From: Alistipes sp.
Lineage (GTDB): Bacteria; Bacteroidota; Bacteroidia; Bacteroidales; Rikenellaceae
Assembly (NCBI GenBank): GCA_017623115.1
Contig: JAGAPT010000042.1
Coordinates: 1-64,000 of the forward strand
DNA length: 64,000 nucleotides
Reading direction: 5' to 3'
The notes under the pieces were generated by a model that saw only the letters and a program-made list of their open reading frames with translations, ran no database searches and was not told the origin of the DNA. This document shows, in pieces, positions 43,760 to 53,115 of the stretch. Position 1 is the first letter of the stretch. Each line of letters opens with the position of its first letter. Both the position numbers and the translations under genes were made by a program.

Positions 43760-45718
43760 ATGGCAGATAAGATACGCTTGTTACCCGAAGTGGTAGCCAA
43801 CCAGATTGCCGCCGGCGAGGTGGTCAATCGTCCGGCCTCGGTCGTCAAGGAGATGATGGAGAATGCCATTGATGCTGGTGCACGATGTGTGAAGGTCAAT
43901 TTCCGCGATGGAGGCAAGGAACTCATCCAGATTGTCGATGACGGATGCGGTATGTCGGCCATCGATGCCCGCATGGCCTTCGATCGACATGCCACCTCGA
44001 AGATTCGCTCGGCCGAGGATATCTACTCGTTGCATACCTTTGGTTTCCGTGGTGAGGCCTTGGCCTCGATTGCTGCAGTGGCACAGGTCGAGTTGCGCAC
44101 GCGCCAAGCCGACGATGAGATGGGTACCGAGGTGGAGATCCATGGTGGCCAATTCATCAGCCAGAAAGCGGTGATGTGCCCCGTGGGCTCGCAGTTCTTC
44201 GTACGCAACCTCTTCTATAACGTGCCGGCGCGTCGTCGTTTTTTGGAGAAGAGCACCGCCTCGGCCAAGCAGATTAAGTGCGAGTTTCAGCGGGTGGCAT
44301 TGTGTTATCCCGAGGTGGAGTTTGAACTCTATGCCAACGATGCGTTGCAATACCAGTTGCCCGCCTCGACCCTGGCCGGTCGCATTGTCGATTTGGTGGG
44401 TCGCTCGATTAAGCAGAACCTGCTCGAAGTGGAGGCTTCGACCTCGATTGCCTCGGTGCGCGGTTTTATCGGTCGCCCGTCGGCTGCCAAGCAGCGCAAT
44501 ACAGAGCAATTCCTCTTTGTCAATGGCCGCTATTTCAAGAGCCCCTATCTGGTCAGTGCTCTGCTCAAAGGCTACGACAAACTCATTCCCCAGACGGCTC
44601 AACCCTCCTACTTCCTCTTTCTCGAAATCGACCCCTCGCGCATCGATGTGAATATCCATCCGCAGAAGACCGAGGTGAAGTTTGCCGATGAGGAGGCCGT
44701 ATGGCAGATTCTGAATGCTGCCGTGCGCGAAACATTGGCCAAGTCGGGAGCTGTGCCGATGATGGACTTCGACCGCACGACCGATGTGGAGATTCCGGTG
44801 CAGCGACAGGGTGTGATGTATAGCGAGCCTCGCTCCACGATGCGTGAGAATTATAATCCCTTTAGTGATAGCTATATCGACCCATCGGCACCCGATCCGA
44901 ATAGCGATTTTCAGGGCTTTGATGTCCCCTATCGTGATCCGGCAGGAGTGGTGTCGGATGTCTCGTCGTATCCCTCGAGTGGTCGTCAATCATCGTTCCG
45001 TCCCATGATGCTGGAGCCAAACGAGGAGTTTGATGATTTCTGCTCGGGTGGCTGTATTGCCGAGGAGTCGTCGACCGAAGAGGAGTCGTTCATCGATTTC
45101 ACCTCATCGAGTGCGCAGGATGCGAGTTCGACGCTGGATTTGCCATCGACTCGGCCCATCTTCTCGACCCCGATGGTGCTCGGAGGGGGTTACGTGGGAG
45201 CCATGATGGAGGGTCGATTTATGATTGTCGATGCCCGCCGAGCCCGTGAGCGTATTCTCTACGAGGAGTACCTGCGTCGCCTGACCACTACCACCTCGGT
45301 GAGTCAGCAGTTGCTCTTCCCCGAACAGTTGCTCTTTTCGGAGGAGGAGTACCGCCTGCTGGAGGAGCAGGAGGTGGCCCTGGCAAGCCTCGGTTTCGAC
45401 CTTCACTTCATGGGGGAGGGGGCTGTCGAGGTACATGGCCTGCCGTCGGATGTGGCGGTCGAGGAGTTGGAACGGGTGCTCTATGAACTCCTGCAGACGT
45501 GTGCCGAGCCGATTGCTTTGGAGCAGGTGCGACGTGAGCGCATGGCGTTGATTATGGCACGTCACGGTGCTGTGGCTGCTCTGCGCCTTTCGAGTAGCGA
45601 GGAGGCGGAGGCGTTGCTGGTCCAGTTGGCTGCGACCGAGAACTACTCGTTCTCGCCCTCGGGAAAGCGGATTATGGCTGAATTTTCGACCGAAGATATG
45701 CGGTCGAAGCTGGGATAA
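43760..45718 (+). CDS. mutL: DNA mismatch repair protein MutL
   Basis: The 652-residue protein has a classic GHKL ATPase N terminus: ANQIAAGEVVNRPASVVKE, DDGCGM, RHATSKI, FGFRGEALASI and FLVNGR-type motifs. A low-complexity Ser/Asp/Pro linker spans about 350-460, and the C-terminal dimerisation domain ends at 652. The C-terminal endonuclease motif, canonically DQHA-x2-E-x4-E, reads DARRARERILYE (about 490-501). The ACR and CPHGRP motifs are also degenerate (MARHGAV, SPSGKR). It is therefore probably weak or inactive as a nuclease. No mutH was seen. The rhomboid gene follows. Confidence 0.92.
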   Translation: MADKIRLLPEVVANQIAAGEVVNRPASVVKEMMENAIDAGARCVKVNFRDGGKELIQIVDDGCGMSAIDARMAFDRHATSKIRSAEDIYSLHTFGFRGEALASIAAVAQVELRTRQADDEMGTEVEIHGGQFISQKAVMCPVGSQFFVRNLFYNVPARRRFLEKSTASAKQIKCEFQRVALCYPEVEFELYANDALQYQLPASTLAGRIVDLVGRSIKQNLLEVEASTSIASVRGFIGRPSAAKQRNTEQFLFVNGRYFKSPYLVSALLKGYDKLIPQTAQPSYFLFLEIDPSRIDVNIHPQKTEVKFADEEAVWQILNAAVRETLAKSGAVPMMDFDRTTDVEIPVQRQGVMYSEPRSTMRENYNPFSDSYIDPSAPDPNSDFQGFDVPYRDPAGVVSDVSSYPSSGRQSSFRPMMLEPNEEFDDFCSGGCIAEESSTEEESFIDFTSSSAQDASSTLDLPSTRPIFSTPMVLGGGYVGAMMEGRFMIVDARRARERILYEEYLRRLTTTTSVSQQLLFPEQLLFSEEEYRLLEEQEVALASLGFDLHFMGEGAVEVHGLPSDVAVEELERVLYELLQTCAEPIALEQVRRERMALIMARHGAVAALRLSSSEEAEALLVQLAATENYSFSPSGKRIMAEFSTEDMRSKLG

Positions 45719-45733
45719 TTTCCGAAAAAAAAC

Positions 45734-45741
45734 TATTTTTG
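45734..45741 (+). promoter_or_regulatory. Candidate promoter of the rhomboid gene
   Basis: TATTTTTG is an exact TAnnTTTG match 17 bp before the ATG at 45758, followed by an A-rich leader. No TTTG is seen at the -33 distance. Confidence 0.45.
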
Positions 45742-45757
45742 CAAAAATAAGTCTAAG

Positions 45758-46360
45758 ATGAATCCAAATATGCAAACACCCCCCGTGGTCAAGAACCTGC
45801 TTATCATCAATGCGCTGGTCTTCCTGGCTACCGAGTTGTTGCCCATTGGCGATCGTTTGATGCATTATGGTGCGTTGTCGCTGGGTGTCCCCTGGGCGCA
45901 TACCTACCAATATATCACCTATATGTTCCTGCATGCGAACTTTGAACACTTCTTCTTCAATATGTTTGCGCTGTGGATGTTCGGTCGTACGCTGGAATAT
46001 AACCTTGGCTCACAACGCTTCCTGACCTACTATGTGGCCTGTGGCGTGGGAGCCGCCTTGGTGCAATATGGTGTGGCGGTACTCTTGGGTGAGTTGCCGA
46101 TGTTTATTGTCGGAGCTTCGGGTGCCGTGATGGGCCTCTTGTTGGCCTTTGGTGTGATGCATCCCAATGCTGTTATCATGCTGCTGATTCCGCCCATCCC
46201 GATGAAGGCCAAATGGTTTGTGATTATCTATGCCCTCATCGAACTCTTCCTCGGCTGGCGTGGCGTAGGACAAGTGGCTCACTTCGCTCATGTGGGTGGT
46301 ATGTTGTGGGGATTCCTGCTGCTGCACTATTGGAAAAAACGCGGACAGATATACTTCTAA
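45758..46360 (+). CDS. Rhomboid-family intramembrane serine protease
   Basis: The 200-residue protein has six predicted membrane helices. It carries the HxxxxHxxxN motif (His59, His64, Asn68), the nucleophile Ser121 in GASGAVMG and the catalytic His178 in HVGGMLWG. These are all the residues expected of an active rhomboid. It cleaves transmembrane substrates; the substrate is unknown. The EEP-family gene downstream begins 19 bp after the stop, so the two are probably co-transcribed. Confidence 0.9.
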   Translation: MNPNMQTPPVVKNLLIINALVFLATELLPIGDRLMHYGALSLGVPWAHTYQYITYMFLHANFEHFFFNMFALWMFGRTLEYNLGSQRFLTYYVACGVGAALVQYGVAVLLGELPMFIVGASGAVMGLLLAFGVMHPNAVIMLLIPPIPMKAKWFVIIYALIELFLGWRGVGQVAHFAHVGGMLWGFLLLHYWKKRGQIYF

Positions 46361-46379
46361 CCCTACGCACACAAGCAAG

Positions 46380-47615
46380 ATGGCCAACGAATCCTACTAT
46401 TATAATGCAACCGACCGTCGCCGTCGTAGCAGCCGAGGTCCGCTTTTGTGGACTTTGGATGTGGTCTTGACGTTGCTCTCGGGTGCAGCAGTGGTGTTGA
46501 TGCTCGTCTTGATGTTGGTGCCTCGCATCGATCCGATTTATACGTGGGCCCTGCCGATGTTGGGTTTGGTGGCTCCGGGTGTCTATCTGCTGGTGTTGAT
46601 GCTTTCGCTCTATTGGGTGCTGCGTTGGCGACTGAAACGGGCTGCCGTGATGGGGTGTATGGCCCTGCTCGGAGCCTTCTCCATCTCGCTGTTTTGGCGT
46701 CCGGCCTCCCATCGGGCTGCACTGCTCGAGCAACAAATCGAGATGGTCGATGCCCAGATAGCCGAGGAGACGGATGACCGCAAACTCTATGATTTGAAGA
46801 AAAAACGTCGGCTATTGTTGCGTAATCTGGAGGCGGGCGAGGGGATGATGCTCATGACCTATAACCTGCGCAGCCTGTATGGCGACAATGGCGAGAGTTC
46901 GGCCGATGAGGTGGCTGCCTTGATTGATTCGCTCAATCCCGATATTATCTGCCTGCAAGAGTATGCCTCGGGGTTGGCTACACGCTCCGAACGGTTCTCC
47001 AATATGCTGGAACGCTACGAGCAGGCAACCTTTGGCCTGCCGTCGGATGCTCCGCGCCACCAAAGAATTTTGAGCCGCTTCCGTATCCTGCGCTCGGGAG
47101 TGATTACGACACAAGCCACCTCGGTGTGGGCCGATTTGCTGGTTGACGAGGATACGATGCGTGTGGTCTCGAACCACCTGCAGTCGACCGGTATCACGTC
47201 GCTTGATAACGCCTACATCACCCGCTATGAGTACCTGCTCGATACGGCTCGTGAGGAGAAACTGCGCAACATGGTGGGTCGCTTCCATACAAACTGTGTG
47301 CTGCGTGCCGATCAGGTGGATTCGATACGGGCTCACATCGACTCGTTGGCTCCTCGGATGCGTATCATCTGCGGAGATTTCAACGATACGCCCATCTCCT
47401 ATACCTATCGTCAGCTGGCGCACAACATGCAGGATGCCTTCTCGGAGTGCGGCAGCGGCTACTCATACACCTTCCGCGGATTCTTCAATACGTTGCGCAT
47501 CGACTATGTGCTGCTCAGCGAGGCCTACGAATGCTTGTCGTATGAGGTGCCTGCAGTGATGGCTTCGGACCACCTGCCCGTGGTTGTGCGATTCAAGAAA
47601 AGTTCATCTTATTAA
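46380..47615 (+). CDS. Membrane-anchored endonuclease/exonuclease/phosphatase family protein
   Basis: From the ATG at 46380 the protein has 411 residues. The start is basic (TDRRRRSSRG), and three hydrophobic helices lie at about 20-110. A short coiled coil (about 118-152) precedes an EEP domain with TYNLRSL, ICLQEYA, GDFNDTP and the terminal SDHLPVVV motif, which carry the metal ligands and catalytic Asp/His. The domain probably faces the periplasm. Relatives include lipid-type and nucleic-acid phosphodiesterases, so the substrate is open. An upstream in-frame ATG at 46290 lies within the rhomboid gene. Confidence 0.8.
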   Translation: MANESYYYNATDRRRRSSRGPLLWTLDVVLTLLSGAAVVLMLVLMLVPRIDPIYTWALPMLGLVAPGVYLLVLMLSLYWVLRWRLKRAAVMGCMALLGAFSISLFWRPASHRAALLEQQIEMVDAQIAEETDDRKLYDLKKKRRLLLRNLEAGEGMMLMTYNLRSLYGDNGESSADEVAALIDSLNPDIICLQEYASGLATRSERFSNMLERYEQATFGLPSDAPRHQRILSRFRILRSGVITTQATSVWADLLVDEDTMRVVSNHLQSTGITSLDNAYITRYEYLLDTAREEKLRNMVGRFHTNCVLRADQVDSIRAHIDSLAPRMRIICGDFNDTPISYTYRQLAHNMQDAFSECGSGYSYTFRGFFNTLRIDYVLLSEAYECLSYEVPAVMASDHLPVVVRFKKSSSY

Positions 47616-47635
47616 CCAATAAAACTACACACAAC

Positions 47636-48085
47636 ATGATTCTCGATTCATTGAAAAACAGCGCGGCCTACTATGGCCTTTCGCCGCGTATTCAGCAGGC
47701 TTTTGAACTCTTCTCGAAGGTCAATTGGGCAGAGGTAGAGCCCGGTGTACACGAGTTGGATGGTCGCACGATTTTTGCAAACGTACAGGTGCGCCCCCTC
47801 AAGAAGAAGGAGGAGGCCAAACTCGAGGTGCACGATGCCTACATCGACATCCAGATTCTCATCTCGGGAGCTGACGAGTCGTTCGGCTGGTCGGAGCGTG
47901 CAGCCCTGACGCAGCCCAAGGAGGCCTTCAATGCCGAGAAGGATATCCAGTTCTTCGAGGATGAGCCGCAGACCTACTACACGATGCGTCCGGGTCAGTT
48001 CACGATTCTCATGCCCGAGGATGCCCACGCTCCGATGGTCGGCGAGGGTGAGATTCGCAAGGTGATTCTCAAGGTGCTCAAATAG
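47636..48085 (+). CDS. YhcH/YjgK/YiaL (TabA-like) cupin protein
   Basis: The 149-residue protein matches the DUF386 family (TabA/YiaL/YhcH). Segments include VHELDGRTIFANVQ, a DAYIDIQILISG strand with histidine and acidic metal-binding candidates (VHDAYID, EVHD), and a C-terminal FTILMPEDAHAP motif. Family members have been linked to biofilm dispersal and to sialic-acid or sugar handling, but the chemistry is poorly settled. It is separated from gap by a promoter-containing spacer and has its own short leader after the EEP gene. Confidence 0.85.
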   Translation: MILDSLKNSAAYYGLSPRIQQAFELFSKVNWAEVEPGVHELDGRTIFANVQVRPLKKKEEAKLEVHDAYIDIQILISGADESFGWSERAALTQPKEAFNAEKDIQFFEDEPQTYYTMRPGQFTILMPEDAHAPMVGEGEIRKVILKVLK

Positions 48086-48188
48086 GTCGAATCTGCAACT
48101 GAAATAGTGCAAGAAGAGGCTTTTTGGGGTCTTTGAAATGCGTTGAATAGCAAAGCGAAAAGATTTTTATAAAAAAATTTATTTATTA

Positions 48189-48220
48189 TTTGCGTATTCG
48201 CCGGAAAGTCCCTATTTTTG
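48189..48220 (+). promoter_or_regulatory. Strong promoter of gap
   Basis: TTTG (48189-48192) and TATTTTTG (48213-48220) are separated by exactly 20 nt, an essentially perfect Bacteroidota sigma-ABfr promoter. It would start transcription about 55-60 nt before the gap ATG. Confidence 0.8.
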
Positions 48221-48237
48221 CGCTGTGAAAAAAATAA

Positions 48238-49296
<1,059 letters not shown>

Positions 49297-49312
49297 TCCA
49301 TTCACCCTACGA

Positions 49313-49348
49313 AAAGAAAAAGGAGTGCGCGAGCACTCCTTTTTCTTT
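49313..49348. terminator. Strong terminator of gap
   Basis: A 16-bp perfect stem with a tetraloop GCGA (49313-49328 with 49333-49348) has an A-rich 5' side and a T-rich 3' side, so it works in both directions between gap and the convergent hypothetical gene. Confidence 0.85.
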
Positions 49349-49368
49349 GTAGTCATAAGGCCGGGTTG

Positions 49369-49770
49369 TCAGGCCTTCAAATCAAGACAAAGGGAGGCCC
49401 CGCTCCATTGGTTGATGGTGCACGGCTCGACGTGGCTCTTTTGGCCATCGACATAGTGCGTGATGGTCACCTCGAAGGGGCGTGATTCGTCAATCTGATT
49501 GCCTGCGGGCAGGGTGTGTGGAATGATGTAGAGGAAGAGCCGCGCGTGGTGGCAGGGGGGCGTGGTGAGCGATAGGGTCGTAGGAACCTCTACTCCCTCG
49601 GGGCGTTGGGTGAGGTTGCTCCCCACCTCGGCAATGCGAGACGAGGCTGTTACGAAGCCGATGCGCTGCGCCTCCTCATCAAAGGCAGCTCCCATCATCT
49701 CGACGTTGTAACGCCACCACTCGGGGAAGTTGCAACGCAGTTCAATCCGATATCTCTTTTGCTGTTTCAT
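49369..49770 (-). CDS. Hypothetical protein
   Basis: This 133-residue protein is not one I recognise. It begins MKQQKRYRIELRCNFP and has no signal peptide or membrane segment. The composition is mixed alpha/beta, with a central VPTTLSLTTPPCHHARLFLY strand and a C-terminal VDGQKSHVEPCTINQW. The start at 49770 is preferred to an upstream ATG at 49809, because the extra residues are hydrophobic and lie in the leader. It stands alone, convergent with gap and divergent from the CotH gene. Confidence 0.6.
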   Translation of the reverse strand: MKQQKRYRIELRCNFPEWWRYNVEMMGAAFDEEAQRIGFVTASSRIAEVGSNLTQRPEGVEVPTTLSLTTPPCHHARLFLYIIPHTLPAGNQIDESRPFEVTITHYVDGQKSHVEPCTINQWSGASLCLDLKA

Positions 49771-49869
49771 CGTTGGCAAAGATACGATAAAAACGGCATT
49801 GTGAAACAAGAAGAGCAGAAAAGTCCTATTTTAATAGCCTGAGAGCCTCCTTTTTTGGTTTATAAATCG

Positions 49870-49877
49870 TATCTTTG
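49870..49877 (+). promoter_or_regulatory. Candidate promoter of the CotH lipoprotein gene
   Basis: TATCTTTG is an exact TAnnTTTG match, 17 bp before the ATG at 49895. A TTTG exists upstream at 49854-49857 but only 12 nt away, so the -33 box is not convincing. Confidence 0.45.
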
Positions 49878-49894
49878 CTCATTATTTTGGTACT

Positions 49895-51970
49895 ATGATA
49901 CGATATTATTGCTCCTTTATGTTGATGCTGACCCTTCTGCTGGGAGCTGGTTGTAGTGATAGTTACGATGATGCGGCTATCAAGGAACAATTGGCCGAAT
50001 TAGAGCGACGGGTTGAAGCAGCCGAGGCGGTTATTAGAGCCTATGAGAACAACCTTTTCATACAATCGGTTACACCGCTCGCTGATGGCTATGAAATTCT
50101 CTTTTCGGATGGCTCGAAAGCTACGATTCGCAATGGCAAAGATGGTCAGCCCGGTCAGCCTGGAGAGAAGGGTGATTCGTGGATTAAGCATGTGATTATA
50201 GGGGATACAGGGGTAACCTTTGAGATGACCGATGGTCGAAGTTTCACGATTCCGATGGCCTCCTTTGTGCAACAGATTCAACACATCGCTTTTGTCCCCT
50301 GCTATGATGATGGGAAGGCCAGAGTGGAGTACACGTCGATGGATGACAGCCATTTGAAGATTGATTTCCAGATTTCACCGCGCGAATTGGCTGCAGAGTT
50401 GGTGGAGACGTGGAAGGAGTATTGCAAGATAGAGGCGGTATCCACCCATGCTCGTGCTACGGTGCTTGATTTGCCGATTGAGAGTTGTGTGGTCGATCCC
50501 GAGTCGGGGATCATGGCTTTTTCGGCCAAGGCAACCAATCTGGGTGCCGATTTCTTTGCCGGCACGACTTCGGCGGCTGCTACGTTGGTTCTCTCGGATG
50601 GGGTAACGACCATCTCTGCCGATTATGTGTCACTGGTGAAGGAGGAGGTGAAAGCTCCTGCACCAACGCCGTCGCCTGTTGCAGATGGACTTGCCTATAT
50701 CTTCGATTTGAATGCGCTGCCCGAGATTCATGTTCAGGTCTCGTTGAGTGAGTGGAATCGATTGTTGAGCCTTTACGACCAAAATCAGGATACCGACGAG
50801 TATATCCATTGTGATGCCACTTTTACCAAGGATGGAACCACGCACGCTTTTGTTGATGCCGGTCTGCGCTTGCGAGGCAATACATCGCGTTGTCGGCCCG
50901 AGGGAAATAGTGGCCAGATGCACCAGCAAGATAATGCAGACTGGCACCATTGCCATTTCATGCTTAATCTGCGTAAGTATGTGAAAGATGATGCCCATAC
51001 ATTGGGTGGCGTTCGTAAGATTCACCTGAAATGGTGCAAAGATGACCCGACCTATGTGCGCGAGATGTATTGCTATAACCTCTTCCGTCGTTATGGTATC
51101 GAGGCGGGTTTGCGTACCTCGTATAGCCGTTTATGGATTCATGTCGAGGGGGATAGCAAGGCGGCCTACTATGGTGTGTATGAGATGTTGGAGGCTGTTG
51201 ATGAGCAATATCTGAAGAATCGTTTGGCACTTTTTGGGTCTGCCGATCATAACCTGTGGAAGTGTGGCTATCCGGCCGGTTTGAATGCAACGGACGATCA
51301 TCTGTTTTGGTCGGATGAGGATGCCGGAACGACCAATCGTCCTTATGTATTGAAAACCAATACGGATAATTTTGCGGCAGCCAAGGCACAGCTGATCGAT
51401 TTTATCTTGAAACTCAATGGTAAGACAGGCGATAGTTTCAAGAATTGGATTCAACAGGTTACCGATGTGGAGTTGTTGCTGAAGACTTACGCTGTCAATG
51501 TGGCAGTAGGTATGTGGGATGATTACTGGGGCAACCAGAATAACTACTACATCTATTTTAATACATCCGATTTATACGATTATAAATTCTTCTTTATTCC
51601 GTACGATTACGATAATACACTCGGTACGTCGAATATGATTGATGCCGGTCGTCAAGATCCGCTGAATTGGGGTGATAATAGTCGTAAATTGATTCGTAAA
51701 TTGCTGGATTATCCGGAGTGGCGTACGATTTATGTTCAAGCACTCAATGAATTATGCAAAAGCGATGAACTCTTTAAGATGGAGGGAAGCGTGGCCCGCA
51801 TCAAGGTTTGGCAGCAGATGATAAGTCCCTATATCTCAAACGATACGGGCGAGGATATGGCAATCGAGGATAAGCCGGCTTCGTGGGGCAACCATTCGGA
51901 ATATCGCTTGATGGATATGGGCTCCAATAACTATTTCCGCGTGAAGGCCTCCAGCATTCCTGCGAATTAG
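49895..51970 (+). CDS. CotH-kinase-family lipoprotein with collagen-like stub
   Basis: The 691-residue protein has a lipoprotein signal (LLLGAGC, Cys20) and a short coiled coil (about 24-52). A DUF4988-like domain contains five Gly-X-Y triplets (GKDGQPGQPGEKGDS, 81-95), and a beta-rich region follows to about 255. The CotH domain covers about 275-640, with the kinase-fold landmarks WDDYWGNQNNYY and FIPYDYDNTLG. CotH proteins of this type are protein kinases in spore-formers, while Bacteroidota versions are usually secreted or surface lipoproteins of unknown role. It is a monocistronic gene ending at a terminator. Confidence 0.82.
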   Translation: MIRYYCSFMLMLTLLLGAGCSDSYDDAAIKEQLAELERRVEAAEAVIRAYENNLFIQSVTPLADGYEILFSDGSKATIRNGKDGQPGQPGEKGDSWIKHVIIGDTGVTFEMTDGRSFTIPMASFVQQIQHIAFVPCYDDGKARVEYTSMDDSHLKIDFQISPRELAAELVETWKEYCKIEAVSTHARATVLDLPIESCVVDPESGIMAFSAKATNLGADFFAGTTSAAATLVLSDGVTTISADYVSLVKEEVKAPAPTPSPVADGLAYIFDLNALPEIHVQVSLSEWNRLLSLYDQNQDTDEYIHCDATFTKDGTTHAFVDAGLRLRGNTSRCRPEGNSGQMHQQDNADWHHCHFMLNLRKYVKDDAHTLGGVRKIHLKWCKDDPTYVREMYCYNLFRRYGIEAGLRTSYSRLWIHVEGDSKAAYYGVYEMLEAVDEQYLKNRLALFGSADHNLWKCGYPAGLNATDDHLFWSDEDAGTTNRPYVLKTNTDNFAAAKAQLIDFILKLNGKTGDSFKNWIQQVTDVELLLKTYAVNVAVGMWDDYWGNQNNYYIYFNTSDLYDYKFFFIPYDYDNTLGTSNMIDAGRQDPLNWGDNSRKLIRKLLDYPEWRTIYVQALNELCKSDELFKMEGSVARIKVWQQMISPYISNDTGEDMAIEDKPASWGNHSEYRLMDMGSNNYFRVKASSIPAN

Positions 51971-51990
51971 TCCATCTGCTTGACCGATGG

Positions 51991-52027
51991 AACGGAGGTG
52001 TCTCTCCTTGCATGGGACCCCTCCGTT
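51991..52027 (+). terminator. Terminator after the CotH gene
   Basis: An 8-bp perfect stem AACGGAGG / CCTCCGTT (51991-51998 with 52020-52027) and 21-nt loop is followed by TT. It is a plausible though long-looped terminator. Confidence 0.55.
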
Positions 52028-52116
52028 TTAGCTGGGTTTCGGAAAATCGGTTTGGCGCAGAATGGTCCCTTACGGAGGAGAAAGAATGCGGTAAAGAAGA
52101 AAACTCGCACGGAAAG

Positions 52117-52148
52117 TTTGCAGATTCTCGAATTTTGTCGTAAATTTG
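52117..52148 (+). promoter_or_regulatory. Promoter of the DUF177-rpmF-plsX operon
   Basis: TTTG (52117-52120), a 20-nt spacer and TAAATTTG (52141-52148) match the Bacteroidota promoter consensus exactly. The first ATG of the operon is 38 bp downstream at 52186. Confidence 0.8.
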
Positions 52149-52185
52149 CGGACTAATTGTGCATTAGCACTGCCGATTGCGACGA

Positions 52186-52734
52186 ATGGATAACTGCAAA
52201 ATTGCCTACAAGGGGCTGAAAAATGGGGTACACGACTTTGCATTCAAGGTCGATGGTGCGTTGTTTGCTGCCTACGAGAACGCCGAGGTACAGGATGCCG
52301 ATTGCGAGGTAAAGGTGCAGTTAAATCGTAGCGAAACACAACTCGTACTCGATGTAGCCATCGCGGGCGAGGTGGTGGTGACCTGCGACCGCTGTTTGGA
52401 GGATTGCACGTTGCCGATAGCCTATGAGGGGGAGTTGGTCGTGAAGTTCTCGGACGAGGAGCAGGAGTATGATGGCGAGGTGTTGTGGCTCTATCCCGGA
52501 GAGTCGGAGGTAGACCTCACGCAGTACATCTACGAGAGCATCATCCTGGCGTTGCCCTATCAGCGTGTACACGCCGAAGGGGAGTGCAATCCCGAGATGC
52601 TGGAGCGTTTCCGCATCATTTCAGAGGGGGAGTTCTCGGCCATCGAGGCACAGGCTACGCAAGAGGAACCGACGAAGGGAAGTGGCTGGGAGCAGTTGGC
52701 GGCCCTGAAGGAGCAGATGGAACAAGAAGATTAG
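52186..52734 (+). CDS. DUF177 (YceD-like) protein
   Basis: The 182-residue protein matches DUF177/YceD, which is nearly always encoded directly upstream of rpmF. The conserved VTCDRCLEDC block (about 63-72) and an acidic C-terminal half (EVDLTQYIYESIILALPYQRV) are present. YceD homologues are involved in 23S rRNA processing or L32/ribosome biogenesis. I start it at the ATG at 52186 rather than the TTG at 52177. rpmF starts 66 bp downstream. Confidence 0.85.
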   Translation: MDNCKIAYKGLKNGVHDFAFKVDGALFAAYENAEVQDADCEVKVQLNRSETQLVLDVAIAGEVVVTCDRCLEDCTLPIAYEGELVVKFSDEEQEYDGEVLWLYPGESEVDLTQYIYESIILALPYQRVHAEGECNPEMLERFRIISEGEFSAIEAQATQEEPTKGSGWEQLAALKEQMEQED

Positions 52735-52800
52735 CAGGGTATCTCCAACCCGAAAAATTGATAGCAAACAAAAGTTAAACTAATAAAAGTACATTGAAAA

Positions 52801-52983
52801 ATGGCACATCCTAAACACAAAGTCTCGTCGACCCGCCGAGACAAGAGAAGAACGAACTACAAGGCTGTCGTTCCGACGGTTGTAACCTGCTCGAACTGCG
52901 GTAGCGCAGTCCTCTACCATCGCGTATGCCCCGAGTGTGGCTTCTACCGTGGTAAGCTGGCAATCGAGAAGAAGGCAGAGTAA
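52801..52983 (+). CDS. rpmF: 50S ribosomal protein L32
   Basis: The 60-residue protein opens with AHPKHKVSSTRRDKRR, the L32 N terminus. It has a zinc ribbon formed by Cys30, Cys33, Cys43 and Cys46 (CSNC and CPEC). All four cysteines are present, so this is the zinc-bound form. It is part of the conserved DUF177-rpmF-plsX cluster, with a hairpin between it and plsX. Confidence 0.96.
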   Translation: MAHPKHKVSSTRRDKRRTNYKAVVPTVVTCSNCGSAVLYHRVCPECGFYRGKLAIEKKAE

Positions 52984-53055
52984 TTCACCCGTATGAATCG
53001 CCTTTGGGCGATACGTCGGTGGGTGACTGTGAGGTGACGACCTCAAACACAAGAC

Positions 53056-53095
53056 GAGCTGTCCGGCGTACCTGCGCTTGACGGCTCATTTTTTT
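53056..53095 (+). terminator. Terminator/attenuator between rpmF and plsX
   Basis: GAGCTGTC pairs with GACGGCTC (53056-53063 with 53080-53087, one G-U) and is followed by seven T residues (53089-53095). It ends 20 bp before the plsX ATG, so it may partially terminate between L32 and lipid-synthesis genes. A second small stem GAGGT/ACCTC lies just upstream at about 53031-53044. Confidence 0.7.
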
Positions 53096-53115
53096 GTACG
53101 AAAAGCTACAGACCT

